Assembly (NCBI RefSeq): GCF_009760925.1
Contig: NZ_VRLV01000007.1
Coordinates: 434,001 to 498,000 of the forward strand
Reading direction: 5' to 3'
DNA length: 64,000 bases
Source: Nonomuraea typhae
GTDB lineage: Bacteria > Actinomycetota > Actinomycetes > Streptosporangiales > Streptosporangiaceae
The notes under the pieces are model-generated. The model was not told where the DNA came from, searched no databases, and was given only the letters and a program-made list of their open reading frames with translations. Position numbers and translations under genes: made by a program. Shown in pieces: positions 1 through 8,723 of this stretch (its first letter is position 1; every line of letters starts with the position of its first letter).

Positions 1-3000
1 CCGGCCCGGTAGCCCCGGCGGCCCCACCGCTTGCCCCAGCTCCAGGCGCGCGGGCCCCACTTCCTGGCCGCGCCCCAGGCCGCGCGCCCGCCCCTGGCGC
101 ACCAGCGGATGCACGCCTGGATGCCGATGCGCACCAGGAAGGCCCACTGGCCGTCGAGGTCGGTGCAGTTGACCGGGTCCCCGAGGCAGTACTCGTAGGC
201 GTTGGCGCTGCCGCCGGCGACCGGGTCGATCTGCAGGAACCGGCCCAGCTCCGGCGAGTAGAGCCGGACGCCCATGAGGATCACGCCGTCCAGCGTCTCG
301 GCCGAGCGCTGCTTGCCGCCGAGCCAGTTGTAGCGGCGGGCCTGCGAGCGCGAGACGCCGAACTCGTCGGCGTCCAGCACGGTCGCCGCGCCGGTGTCGA
401 GCGCGAGCTCGGCGGCCACGTCCCCGTGCAGGGTGGTGAGCTGGAGGCGCACCTGCCCGGGGCCGGCGGTGACGGCGGCCAGGTCGCCGTCGACGCCGTT
501 GACGTTCCTGGAGAGCTGCCCGTTCGGCCCGCTGATCCAGGACGGGGTGTCCCCTTCGGCGTCGTAGTGGTTGACGGACGTGCCCGCCTCGCCGGTGGCC
601 GCGCGGAAGCGGTCGGCGGGGTCGAGCGTCCAGGTCATCTCCTTGCCGCCGAGGCTCTGCTTGGCGACCAGGTCGTTGACGTGGTACTCGAACGCGGCGC
701 CGCCGGGCAGCGACGTCGTGCGGCCGAGCTGGTCGTACGACGGGCCGGTCAGCCGGTCGCCGGAGTCATAGCCCCAGGTGGTGACCGTGGCCGAGGACTC
801 GTCGGCCGCGCACTCGCGCACCGACTTCCTGGTCCGGTTGGTGTTGGCGTCGAAGCCGTAGGCGCGCAGCTCGCACCGCTCGCCCAGCGTCTCCTTGGCC
901 GAGGTCAACCGGCCGGCCTGGTCGTAGCCGTAGACGCGCTCGTAGCCGGCGTCGCTGCGCGTGTGCGTGATCCACGCCCCGTGCACCGACTCCACGACCT
1001 GCTCGCTCATGATCGGCTCGGCGACGCCGTCCTTGGTGTAGACGCGGGAGACGTCCGCACCGGTCTCGTCGTCGATCGCGGTCACGCGCAGCCCGCCGGG
1101 CAGGCCGCCGGCGGCGAACTGGCCGTCGGCGTCGTAGGCGGCGGTGAACGTGCCGGCCGCCGAGTCGGTCACCGAGACGGCCAGGCCCCGGGGCTCCGCG
1201 GCGTGGTCGTAGGCGTAGACGCGGCTGGACGGCGCCGAGTCGGAGACCTTGACGGTACGGCCGAGCAGGTCGTACTCCGTCCTGGTCACGCCGCCGTCGG
1301 CGTCGGTGTAGGAGATCGTCCGGCCCAGCTTGTCGTGCACCTCCACGACGCGCTCGGTGACGGCGCCCGCGGCGTCGAGACGCTGCTTCTCCTGCACGTC
1401 GCCGCTGTCCGGCGCGTAGTACAGGTTGCTCGTCTGCAGCGGCTTGCCGAGCCCGCCGGTGAACCACGAGGTGAGCGGCCGGTCGGCCGCGTCGTAGGCG
1501 GTGTGGGTGGTCTTGGTCACGCCGTTGGCCGTCTCGGCCACCGTGGCCGGGTTGCCGAAACGGGTGTACGTGGTGAGCTTGGCCGGCATCTCGTCGGGGT
1601 TCGCGCCCCCGCCGACGACCTTGCCGGCCGGCGCCACCCGGCAGACCAGGCCGGACCAGGCCGGCTTGCCGCCACAGGGCGCGGCGCCCGTCGCGGTGTA
1701 GTAGGCGGTCACCACGGTGGCCGCGTCGTTGCCCTTCGGCAGCGTCGACCTGGTCGCCCTTCCTTCGGCGTCGTAGGCGGTGGTGGTGACCAGGTTCAGG
1801 CCGCCGGGGTCCTTGACCGTCTTCGTGGCCAGGCCCAGCTTCCAGTCGTACTCGGTGGTCGTGGTCCTGACGCCGGTGTCGGCGCCGGCGTTGAGCGGGC
1901 GGGCGCCGACGCTCACCTTGGTGACGAGGTTCTTGGTCGGCGCGTCGGCCGGCCGGCCCTCGTCGTAGGCGTTGACGGTGTGCTTCCTGACCACGCCCTC
2001 GTCGGCGACGTGCAGGGGGCCGAACTCCTCGGTCTCCCGCTGGCCGTCCTCGCTGTAGAGCGACCTGGTGGACAGCAGTTCGGCGCGCTCTGCCGTACCG
2101 AGGCCGGAGACGCCGAGCTCGGCCAGGCGGGCGGAGGTCCCGAGCGCCAGCTCGCGGTTGTCCGCGGTCAGCTCGCGTACGGCGTTGCCGAACTTGTCGT
2201 GCTCGGTCGTGGTGACGTGGCCGCCAGGGGTCAGGGTGTTGACCTCGCGCCCGGAGGCGTCGAGGTAGGTCACCGTGGCCCGTGCCCAGCCGCTGCCCGG
2301 CAGCTGGTCGGCGGGGAAGACGGCGGTGGCGTCGGTCGGGTTGTCGCTCTGCCCCCACGCCCTGGTGTGCTGGGGCTTGAGGTCGGCGGGGCCGCCTCCG
2401 GCCCTGTCCAGCGGCACGTCGTAGACGATCGAGGTCTTGGCCTCGCCTTCCACCTGGTCGGCGGTGCCCGGCTTCAGCCCGGGACGCGAGGCGCTCAGCA
2501 GGCGGCCCTCGGCGTCGTAGGCGTAGGTCCAGGGCAGCTCGCCGGGCGGGGTGAGCGAGGTGATGCGGCCGGCGGCGTCGTAGCCGTAGACGGTCTTCAG
2601 CGGTGGCGAGACGCGGGGGTCCCACGCCGCGGACAGGCGGCCGTTGGCGTCGTAGGAGTACTGCGCCACGGCCACGGGCGTGCCCGAGTCGTGGAAGCGC
2701 ACCTGGCCGACCCGGTCGCCCGAGTAGACCAGCTCCAGCACCCGGCAGCCGGCCTTGGGCGCGGGCAGCGCGCAGTCGGCGGCCGGGTCGGCCACGGCGC
2801 CGGTCGGCGCGATGATCGCCTTCAGCCGGTTGGTCTCGTAGACGTAGCGGGTGACGTTGTTCTCACCCGGCGGGCTGGTGGTCGCCGGCAGGAACGTGGT
2901 GCCGCTCTTGACGAACGTGGTCACCACGCCGTCGGCGTCCTTGAGCGTGTAGGTCCCGGTGAGCGTCAGCTCCTCGGCGCCCTCCTCGGCCTTCCAGCCG

Positions 3001-5690
3001 GAGGAGGTCTTGGTGAACTGGATCGGCGTGCCGTCGACCATGGTCAGCTCGATGGAGCTGGCCGAGGTCTCGCGCAGCGTGGCGTACTCCGACGCGGCCA
3101 CCTCGGACACGCCGCCCGCCGACCACTCGGGGCCGAACGGCGAGACCTGCCCGGCGATCTTGGCGCCGAGTTTGGTGTCGCGCGAGGAGGCGGTGCGGGA
3201 CAGCGACAGGCCGAACAGCTCGGCTTCGCTGCCGTTCAGCCGGAAGTCGCCGGTCAGCAGGTTGAGCGTGCCGGAGCCGAGCTCCTCGGTGGCCGCGCCG
3301 CTGGCCGCCCGGTCGGCGACCACGTCGGTGGCCGAGGTCGCGGAGGTCGCGCCCGAGGCGTTGCCGAAGACCGCCCGCACCTGCACGGCGCCGTCGCCGC
3401 CGAGCTGGTCCACGAGGTTCCAGGTCAGGCCGGACACGGTCGCGGTGCCGCCGTTCACACTGGCCTGGACCGGCCAGGCGGGCAGCTGCCTGCCGTCGGC
3501 GCCGAGCACGTGGGCGAGCGGGATGTCGGCCCACGCGTCGGTCTCGGCGCGCCGCCACTGGAAGGTCACGCGGTCGTACTCGCCGCGTCCGGTCGCCCCG
3601 AGTTCGGTACGGCGGGCCGTACGGTGGGCGTCCTCGGGGGCGGAGACGGTGCCGGCGCCCACGTTGAACGTCCTGGCCACCTCGGGCGAGGCGTTGCCGG
3701 CCTTGTCGATCGTGGTCACGGTCAGCGTGTGCGGGCCCGGCTGGGCGGGCGTGACGCTGAACGTCTTGGCCTCGCCGCCGCTCTCCACCTTGGCGGTGAC
3801 GCCGTCGTCGAGCCGGTAGGAGATCCAGCCTGCGTCGCCGGAGGCGGGGGTCACGGTGAAGGTGGCGGGCTTGCCCGCGTCACCCTGCCAGCCGGCGTCG
3901 GGGTGGCTGCTGCTGCTCACCGAGGGTGCGGCGGGCGCCGCGGTGTCCACGGTGAAGGTGCGCGTCGTATACGTCTTCGACGACAGCGAGCCGTCGTTCG
4001 ACCAGGCCCTGATCTGGTAGGTCCGGCCGTTGACGAGCTTGCCCGCGGGCAGGTTGCCGGTGGCCGAGAAGCCGCCGCTGCCGACGTAGCCGCCGGCGAC
4101 GTCGTCGAGCACCAGCGTGCTGCCGTCGTAGACGTCGAACAGGCCGCGCACGTTGCCGCCGTCGGCGTCACCGACGTGTGCCCGCAACTGCGGGGTGGCG
4201 CTGTTGCTCCACACCGCCGAGCCGTGCTCGCTGAGCGGCGACGGCCACGTGGACTGCGGCGCCGTCGGGTAGCTGTTGTAGGTGACCGAGATGTAGGGCA
4301 CGTGGCTGGTGGCGTTGCCGGAGTTGAACCGCTTCCAGCCGTAGGAGTCGCCCTCGTCCGTGGCGCGCAGCCCCATCCCGGACTCCGACCAGCCCTTGTC
4401 GGCCCAGTGCTGCAGGAGGCCGGTGACGTTGGCGCTCACCCAGCCGTCGGCGCAGCCGGTGCCGAACCCCTTGGTCTGGCCGGAGGTGGCGTACTTGGCC
4501 GCCAGCGCCGGGCCGGGCCACCTGCTGGCGGTCGTGGCCTGGTTGGCGGTCCAGACCTCCCAGTTGCGGGCCGAGCACGACCAGGAGTGGAAGTTCCACA
4601 GGTTCAGCGTGGCGCCGAGGATCTTCTTGCCGGCGATGCCGGGCGTCTTCCACGTGATGAACGAGCGGGCGATCTGGCCGCTGCCGTTGTTGCCCAGCTT
4701 GAGCTCGGTGGCGCCGGACTGGTCGGTGCCGTAGCCCTGCTGCACGAACGTGTCGAAGATCTGGCCGATGTTGACCGACGGGTCCACGGTGACCGGGTAG
4801 GCGGTCGCCGGGTCGGCGAGGAAGGCCGGGTCGGGGGTGACGATCAGGTCCTGGCCGCGCAGGCGCATGGTGACGGCGCCGCGGTTCAGGTGCTCGCCGG
4901 AGCCCTGGTCCACCTTGGCGTCCCACATGACCGGCGCGGGCACGGTGACCGCGACCTTGCCCTTCTTGTCGACCAGCTCGATGCCGCCGGCGCTCTGGCG
5001 GGCCTTGTAGCCGGGCGCGCTGAGCCGCAGGCGGTAGGAGACCGGGGCGGCGGGGCGCTCCTTGAGCAGGAGGAACTGCTCGGCGCCCGTCCGGGTGGCG
5101 GTCACCACGAGGTCGGCCTTGGGCAGCGCCTCGGGGTAGGTGACGGTGTCGTCCTGGACCTGCGGCGCCGGGAGCGCGCCCAGCCACTGCAGGGTCACCG
5201 GGCCGAGGGTGATCAGGTCGGTCGCGGCGGCACGGGACCGGCCGCCGATGCGCAGGTCCTTCTGGTGGGAGCGGGCGCTCACGCTGCCGTCGGTGAGCGC
5301 GGTGAGCGTGGTGTCCACCGGGACCCAGGCGCCGTTCTCGCGGTACCTGATCGGCCCGGAAAACGTTTCCACCGTGAGCGAGCCGTCAGGGTTGGCGTAG
5401 GTCGAGGTGGTCTCCGTGCGGGCCTGCTCGATCTCGACGCGGACGCGCTTGAGGCGGGCGGTCAGCTTGGCCGACGGCTCGTCCGGTGCGGTGGGGGCGG
5501 TGCTCAGGGCGGCGGCCGAGGGGTCCGCCGGAGCCGCTTCCTGGGCGGCGGGGGAGGAAGGAGGTGGGGTGGGTGTCGCGTGGGCGGGCAGGTCCTCGAT
5601 GGCAGTGACTGCCATGACGACGGCTAACGCCGCGGCGACCCTGCGTGCGACCGGCTGGAACCGGCCGACGCGGGAACGGCCTAATGCCAC
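1..5690 (-). CDS. Secreted DNRLRE/YD-repeat RHS protein, 3' end outside window
   Basis: Partial gene running off the left edge, with about 1,896 codons present and the frame open throughout. The GTG start at 5690 follows GGAG at a normal distance. The first ~40 residues form an Arg-rich, Ala/Val-hydrophobic signal peptide. A DNRLRE-type domain lies near residues 300-450 (positions about 4790-4340), then Ig-like segments, then YD repeats from about 2860 to 320 (GYDxxGR units). Near positions 300-150 is an RHS repeat-associated core (LMGVRLYSPELGRF followed by a DPVNCTDLDG end). Past the core begins a Trp/Arg/Gly-rich variable tail, cut by the window. In RHS polymorphic toxins this tail is the toxin and an immunity gene follows it; both would lie beyond position 1. 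The export role is seen in the signal peptide; toxicity is inferred. Confidence 0.88.
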   Translation of the reverse strand, partial: MALGRSRVGRFQPVARRVAAALAVVMAVTAIEDLPAHATPTPPPSSPAAQEAAPADPSAAALSTAPTAPDEPSAKLTARLKRVRVEIEQARTETTSTYANPDGSLTVETFSGPIRYRENGAWVPVDTTLTALTDGSVSARSHQKDLRIGGRSRAAATDLITLGPVTLQWLGALPAPQVQDDTVTYPEALPKADLVVTATRTGAEQFLLLKERPAAPVSYRLRLSAPGYKARQSAGGIELVDKKGKVAVTVPAPVMWDAKVDQGSGEHLNRGAVTMRLRGQDLIVTPDPAFLADPATAYPVTVDPSVNIGQIFDTFVQQGYGTDQSGATELKLGNNGSGQIARSFITWKTPGIAGKKILGATLNLWNFHSWSCSARNWEVWTANQATTASRWPGPALAAKYATSGQTKGFGTGCADGWVSANVTGLLQHWADKGWSESGMGLRATDEGDSYGWKRFNSGNATSHVPYISVTYNSYPTAPQSTWPSPLSEHGSAVWSNSATPQLRAHVGDADGGNVRGLFDVYDGSTLVLDDVAGGYVGSGGFSATGNLPAGKLVNGRTYQIRAWSNDGSLSSKTYTTRTFTVDTAAPAAPSVSSSSHPDAGWQGDAGKPATFTVTPASGDAGWISYRLDDGVTAKVESGGEAKTFSVTPAQPGPHTLTVTTIDKAGNASPEVARTFNVGAGTVSAPEDAHRTARRTELGATGRGEYDRVTFQWRRAETDAWADIPLAHVLGADGRQLPAWPVQASVNGGTATVSGLTWNLVDQLGGDGAVQVRAVFGNASGATSATSATDVVADRAASGAATEELGSGTLNLLTGDFRLNGSEAELFGLSLSRTASSRDTKLGAKIAGQVSPFGPEWSAGGVSEVAASEYATLRETSASSIELTMVDGTPIQFTKTSSGWKAEEGAEELTLTGTYTLKDADGVVTTFVKSGTTFLPATTSPPGENNVTRYVYETNRLKAIIAPTGAVADPAADCALPAPKAGCRVLELVYSGDRVGQVRFHDSGTPVAVAQYSYDANGRLSAAWDPRVSPPLKTVYGYDAAGRITSLTPPGELPWTYAYDAEGRLLSASRPGLKPGTADQVEGEAKTSIVYDVPLDRAGGGPADLKPQHTRAWGQSDNPTDATAVFPADQLPGSGWARATVTYLDASGREVNTLTPGGHVTTTEHDKFGNAVRELTADNRELALGTSARLAELGVSGLGTAERAELLSTRSLYSEDGQRETEEFGPLHVADEGVVRKHTVNAYDEGRPADAPTKNLVTKVSVGARPLNAGADTGVRTTTTEYDWKLGLATKTVKDPGGLNLVTTTAYDAEGRATRSTLPKGNDAATVVTAYYTATGAAPCGGKPAWSGLVCRVAPAGKVVGGGANPDEMPAKLTTYTRFGNPATVAETANGVTKTTHTAYDAADRPLTSWFTGGLGKPLQTSNLYYAPDSGDVQEKQRLDAAGAVTERVVEVHDKLGRTISYTDADGGVTRTEYDLLGRTVKVSDSAPSSRVYAYDHAAEPRGLAVSVTDSAAGTFTAAYDADGQFAAGGLPGGLRVTAIDDETGADVSRVYTKDGVAEPIMSEQVVESVHGAWITHTRSDAGYERVYGYDQAGRLTSAKETLGERCELRAYGFDANTNRTRKSVRECAADESSATVTTWGYDSGDRLTGPSYDQLGRTTSLPGGAAFEYHVNDLVAKQSLGGKEMTWTLDPADRFRAATGEAGTSVNHYDAEGDTPSWISGPNGQLSRNVNGVDGDLAAVTAGPGQVRLQLTTLHGDVAAELALDTGAATVLDADEFGVSRSQARRYNWLGGKQRSAETLDGVILMGVRLYSPELGRFLQIDPVAGGSANAYEYCLGDPVNCTDLDGQWAFLVRIGIQACIRWCARGGRAAWGAARKWGPRAWSWGKRWGRRGYRA

Positions 5691-5789
5691 TCTTGTCTCC
5701 GATCACGAGCCTCTCTGGCGGAGGCGATCATCGATGCCGCGTGATCGTAAACAGGACGATCCTGCCTGCGGAATAGCAAAGATCAGGCT

Positions 5790-5818
5790 TCCCTATAAAG
5801 TCAGGATAAATACATCAA
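5790..5818 (-). promoter_or_regulatory. Candidate promoter of the RHS gene
   Basis: On the minus strand TTGATG (5818-5813) and TAGGGA (5795-5790) are separated by 17 nt, about 100 nt before the GTG at 5690. The surrounding 5700-5830 is markedly AT-rich for this genome. The sigma-70-like call is pattern-based only. Confidence 0.35.
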
Positions 5819-5882
5819 GCGGACATATGGGATTGGGGCCTGCCCTAAGGCGGGGCAGGAGCGTGTCGTAACCCGGAGGCGG

Positions 5883-6787
5883 AACCAGGGCGCCGGGACC
5901 GCCGAGCCGGCCCGCGCCCGAGCCCGCCTCGGGACCAGCGGTATCCGGGAGGCCGAGCTCCACCACTACGAGGTCGCCTACCTCGCCGGCGGCCCCGCCC
6001 GGGTGGCCGACACCGCGATCGGACTGCTGGCGGGGGCCGGCGAGGTCCGCGTCAGCCGGGGCGGCCTACTCCGCCACGTGCGCACGGCCGTCTCCTCCGG
6101 CTTCCCGGCCGAGGACAAGGTGCTCGCGCTCCTGGCCGAGACTCCGAAATCCGGCCATGCGGTCCGTGACGTCAGGGCCCACGTGGCCGCCGCTCCCGCG
6201 ACCGCCGAGATCAAGGTACGGCTGGCCGGCTGGGCCTGCTGGTCAACCCCTTCTCAGGGCCGGGCTTCGGCATGTGCCGGCAGTTGTTGCGCCACCTGGT
6301 CAAGCTCACGCTCGGCGGCGTGGCGGCCAACGTGGTCGTGCTGATCGTCATGGGCTCACCGCCGCTGGCGCTGGCCTCGCCGGCCGGGTTCGGCGCGTGC
6401 TACCTGATGGCCAGGCAGACGGAGTCGTTCTACGCCGAGGACCGGCCGCTCACGCTGAGCAGGGCGGGAAGGGGCCTGCTCGACCGGCTGCGGCTCACCC
6501 ATCCGCATGGGGAGATCGGGGCGGACGTGGCCATGTCGATCGCCCTCTACGGGCTGAGCCACCTGGGGGATCCCGCCCTCGTGCGGGAACTGACCCGGCG
6601 CTCGCGGCCCGACGGGCACTTGTACCCGGCCAACACAGGCGGCTCGGCGGGTGGCTGCGGGGGAGGCGGCGGCGGGGGAAGCAGCCATGGGGGAAGCAGC
6701 CATGGGGGAGGCGGCGACGGGGGCAGTGGCGGGGGAAGTGGCGGGGGCGGCGGATGCGGGGGCGGCGGATGTGGCGGCGGCGGGTGA
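5883..6787 (+). pseudogene. Decayed TIGR04222-type membrane protein gene (frameshift, no N-terminus)
   Basis: The frame from about 5883 reads the family-like stretch YEVAYLAGGPARVADTAIGL followed by a GEVRVSRGGLL segment, continuing to about 6230. The homologous reading then moves to another frame (RLGLLVNPFS at about 6222-6251, then a hydrophobic segment and an AEDRPLTLSRAGRG stretch) and ends at 6787 in a Gly/Cys-rich tail (GGGCGGGGCGGGG) typical of TIGR04222 proteins. No convincing start codon or N-terminal membrane helix precedes the first part, though the frame is open upstream. A one-base indel around 6226-6240 plus loss of the 5' end explains this; a sequencing error at the indel is possible. 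Functions of the family are unknown. Confidence 0.6.
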
Positions 6788-6837
6788 AGCCGCGCCGGGT
6801 GAAGCCGCGCCGGGTGAAGCGGCGGCGGGTGAAGCGC
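6782..6837 (+). repeat. 15-nt tandem repeat, about 3.7 units
   Basis: Units at 6782, 6797, 6812 and 6827 begin GGGTGAAGC; the first two are identical (GGGTGAAGCCGCGCC). They sit between the converging 3' ends of the TIGR04222 pseudogene and the TetR gene and continue the repeat-rich Gly tail of the former, so replication slippage is the simplest origin. Confidence 0.8.
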
Positions 6838-6842
6838 GACGC

Positions 6843-7607
6843 CTAGCCGGTGCGGTGGGTGATCAGGGCCTCGATGCCGTCGAGCACGCGTTCCAGGCCG
6901 AACTCGAAGGCGTGCTCCGGGCTGTAGGCGGAGCCGTGGGCCTCGCCGGTGGCCTGGCCCACCCGGGCGGCCACCGGGAAGCGGGCCGGGTCGGCGATGC
7001 GGGCCAGGAAGGGCGCGTGCGCCGCCCACCATTCCTCATCCGTCAGCCCGGTCCGCGACTCGGCCTGGGCGGCCTCCACGGCGCCCCTGGCCGTCCCGTG
7101 GACGAAGCCGGTGACGAGCGTGAGCACGGCGTCCATCTCGACGTCCGTCAGCCCGATGCCGTCCATGGCGCGCAGCTCGTAGTCGTACTTGGCGGTCAGG
7201 TTGGGGCCGAGCACCGGGCGGGAGGTGGCCACCTGGAGCAGCCAGGGGTGGCGGAGGTAGAGCCGCCAGTTCTCCCGGGCGATCTGGGCCAGCCGCTCCC
7301 GCCAGCCGCCGGGCGGGTCCTCGGGGCGCTCGGTCTCGCCGTAGACCGTGTCGAGCATGACGTCGAGCAGCTCCGGCTTGCCCGGCACGTACGTGTACAG
7401 CGACATGGTCCCGACGCCCAGCTTCTCGGCCACCCGGCGCATCGACAACGCCGGAAGCCCTTCGGAGTCGGCCACCTCGATCGCCGCCCACACGATCCGG
7501 GTCACGCTGAGGTCGGGTTTGCCCTTGCGGCTGACCCGCTCGCTGGTCCGCCAGAGCAGGGCGAGGCTGCGGGCGGGGTCTCCCTTGCCGGTGTACTCGA
7601 TGGTCAC
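6843..7607 (-). CDS. TetR family transcriptional regulator (TetR_C class)
   Basis: 254 aa. A basic N-terminal extension precedes a TetR-type helix-turn-helix at about residues 35-80 (AEKLGVGTMSLYTYVPGK), and the rest resembles the ligand-binding domain of tetracycline-repressor-like proteins. The GTG start at 7607 lies five bases from a perfect 18-bp palindrome (7612-7629), so it probably represses itself. No divergent gene shares that operator: the upstream neighbour is the 3' end of cvnD1, so its target, other than itself, is unknown. It converges on the TIGR04222 pseudogene. The family call is firm; ligand and regulon cannot be inferred. Confidence 0.88.
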   Translation of the reverse strand: MTIEYTGKGDPARSLALLWRTSERVSRKGKPDLSVTRIVWAAIEVADSEGLPALSMRRVAEKLGVGTMSLYTYVPGKPELLDVMLDTVYGETERPEDPPGGWRERLAQIARENWRLYLRHPWLLQVATSRPVLGPNLTAKYDYELRAMDGIGLTDVEMDAVLTLVTGFVHGTARGAVEAAQAESRTGLTDEEWWAAHAPFLARIADPARFPVAARVGQATGEAHGSAYSPEHAFEFGLERVLDGIEALITHRTG

Positions 7608-7611
7608 AACT

Positions 7612-7629
7612 CGTACGGTACACCGTACG
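7612..7629. promoter_or_regulatory. Perfect palindromic operator upstream of the TetR gene
   Basis: CGTACGGT-AC-ACCGTACG: two exact 8-bp half-sites around a 2-bp centre, directly before the GTG at 7607. Size and position fit a TetR-family autoregulatory operator. Confidence 0.75.
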
Positions 7630-7683
7630 GGTCATCGGGGTCCCGGTGATCGGCCGGCGCATCGCCGTGACGGCGGGTCGTGT

Positions 7684-7758
7684 GTCCGACGTGAGAAGCG
7701 ACCCCCACGACCTGCGCCCGCGGGCGTCGGCGGGTGGCGTGGGGGTGGCCTGCCGTAT
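7684..7758 (+). repeat. Dispersed intergenic element, copy 1
   Basis: About 75 nt that align at roughly 80% with 58808-58884. The first 21 nt (7684-7704, beginning GTCCGACGTGAGAAGCGACC) are identical in both copies. Both keep a potential CGCCCGC/GCGGGTG stem. It lies between the TetR promoter and the 3' end of cvnD1. Function unknown; a structured RNA or a mobile palindromic repeat are both possible. Confidence 0.6.
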
Positions 7759-7789
7759 GAGCTGGGGAGATCCCCACCGACGGGGGAGA

Positions 7790-8362
7790 CTACGCGGCGG
7801 TCGTGGTGCGGAGGGCGTGTTCGACGAGGGCGATGAGCGTCGCCTTGACCGCGTCGCGGACGCGCGCGTCGGTGCGCACGATCGGCACGTGCGGCGACAG
7901 CGTCAGCGCCTCCCGCACCTCGTGCTCGACGTGCGGGAACTGCCCGTTCCAGCCGTTCAGCCCGATCACGAAGGGTATTTCGGCGTTCTCGAAGTAGTCG
8001 ACCGCCGGGAAGCTGTCGGCCAGGCGGCGGCTGTCCACCAGCACGACCGCGCCGATCGCCCCCTTCACCAGGTCGTCCCACATGAACCAGAACCGGTGCT
8101 GGCCCGGCGTGCCGAACAGGTAAAGGATCAGCTCCCGGTCTAACGAGAGCCGGCCGAAGTCCATGGCCACCGTGGTGGTCGACTTGCCCGGGATCAGCCC
8201 CAGGTCGTCGATGCCCTCGGAGGCATCCGTCATCACCGCTTCCGTCGTCAAAGGCATGATTTCCGATACCGAACCGACGAACGTGGTCTTCCCGACGCCG
8301 AAACCGCCGGCGACCACGATCTTGGTCGAGGTGAGGCCCGAGCTAGAGCCTGCGTAGTCCAC
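7790..8362 (-). CDS. cvnD1: Conservon GTPase CvnD (conservon 1)
   Basis: 190 aa small Ras-like GTPase, fourth gene of a conservon. P-loop GGFGVGKT at residues 19-26; switch II region reads FGTPGQ (83-88), as usual in this family, in place of DxxG. The base-recognition motif reads NGWN (136-139), whereas CvnD2 and CvnD3 read NGWD, so the guanine-contacting Asp is Asn here. The GTG start overlaps the end of cvnC by 20 nt, implying translational coupling. In characterised conservons (Streptomyces cvn9) the four products form a membrane-associated complex likened to a G-protein-coupled receptor system. The residues are seen; altered nucleotide preference is inferred. Confidence 0.9.
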   Translation of the reverse strand: MDYAGSSSGLTSTKIVVAGGFGVGKTTFVGSVSEIMPLTTEAVMTDASEGIDDLGLIPGKSTTTVAMDFGRLSLDRELILYLFGTPGQHRFWFMWDDLVKGAIGAVVLVDSRRLADSFPAVDYFENAEIPFVIGLNGWNGQFPHVEHEVREALTLSPHVPIVRTDARVRDAVKATLIALVEHALRTTTAA

Positions 8363-8711
8363 TGAGCACCCTTTCCAGCAGGCTCCTGTCCGGCAAGCCC
8401 GCGTCCAACTGCGGCTGGTAGATCCGCACCAGCCCTTCCGCCTCCATGTCCGCGATCAGTACGCGGGCCACGCCGAGGGGGATGTTCAACAAAGCAGAGA
8501 CCTCCGCCACCGACCTGACCTGGCGGCACAGTTCGCTGATGGCACGGTACTCCCGTGTGTACGCCGTGCCCAGCGTCGCGGAGGTCGCCGAGGAGACCAG
8601 CGCCTCCATCGCCAGGCCGGTGCGCGGGGCGGTCCGCCCGCCGGTGACGGCGTACATCCGCACCAGCGAACTCCGCTCCGCCTCCGGCGGGCCGTCATGC
8701 CACGATGCCAC
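8343..8711 (-). CDS. cvnC1: Conservon DUF742 protein CvnC (conservon 1)
   Basis: 122 aa DUF742 protein, third conservon gene. It has the invariant N-terminal YAVTGGRT segment and a winged-helix-like C-terminal half with VRSVAEVSALL and PLGVARVLIADM, ending LLERVLSGLRRL. The last bases are shared with cvnD in another frame. DUF742 proteins interact with the conservon kinase-like and GTPase partners in the systems studied; whether it binds DNA is not shown. The GTG start at 8711 is 12 nt after the cvnB stop. Confidence 0.88.
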   Translation of the reverse strand: MASWHDGPPEAERSSLVRMYAVTGGRTAPRTGLAMEALVSSATSATLGTAYTREYRAISELCRQVRSVAEVSALLNIPLGVARVLIADMEAEGLVRIYQPQLDAGLPDRSLLERVLSGLRRL

Positions 8712-8723
8712 AGTCGACTCCGA

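Noticed and set aside
426..5627. A 1,733-codon open frame on the plus strand
   Set aside because: It lies antisense to the RHS gene, is Gly/Arg/Val-rich without any domain, and the minus strand gives clear YD repeats, a DNRLRE domain and an RHS core.
6547..7032. Pro-rich 161-codon minus-strand frame
   Set aside because: Mostly the reverse reading of the Gly-rich TIGR04222 tail and of the tandem repeat; it overlaps the TetR gene in another frame and has no ribosome site.
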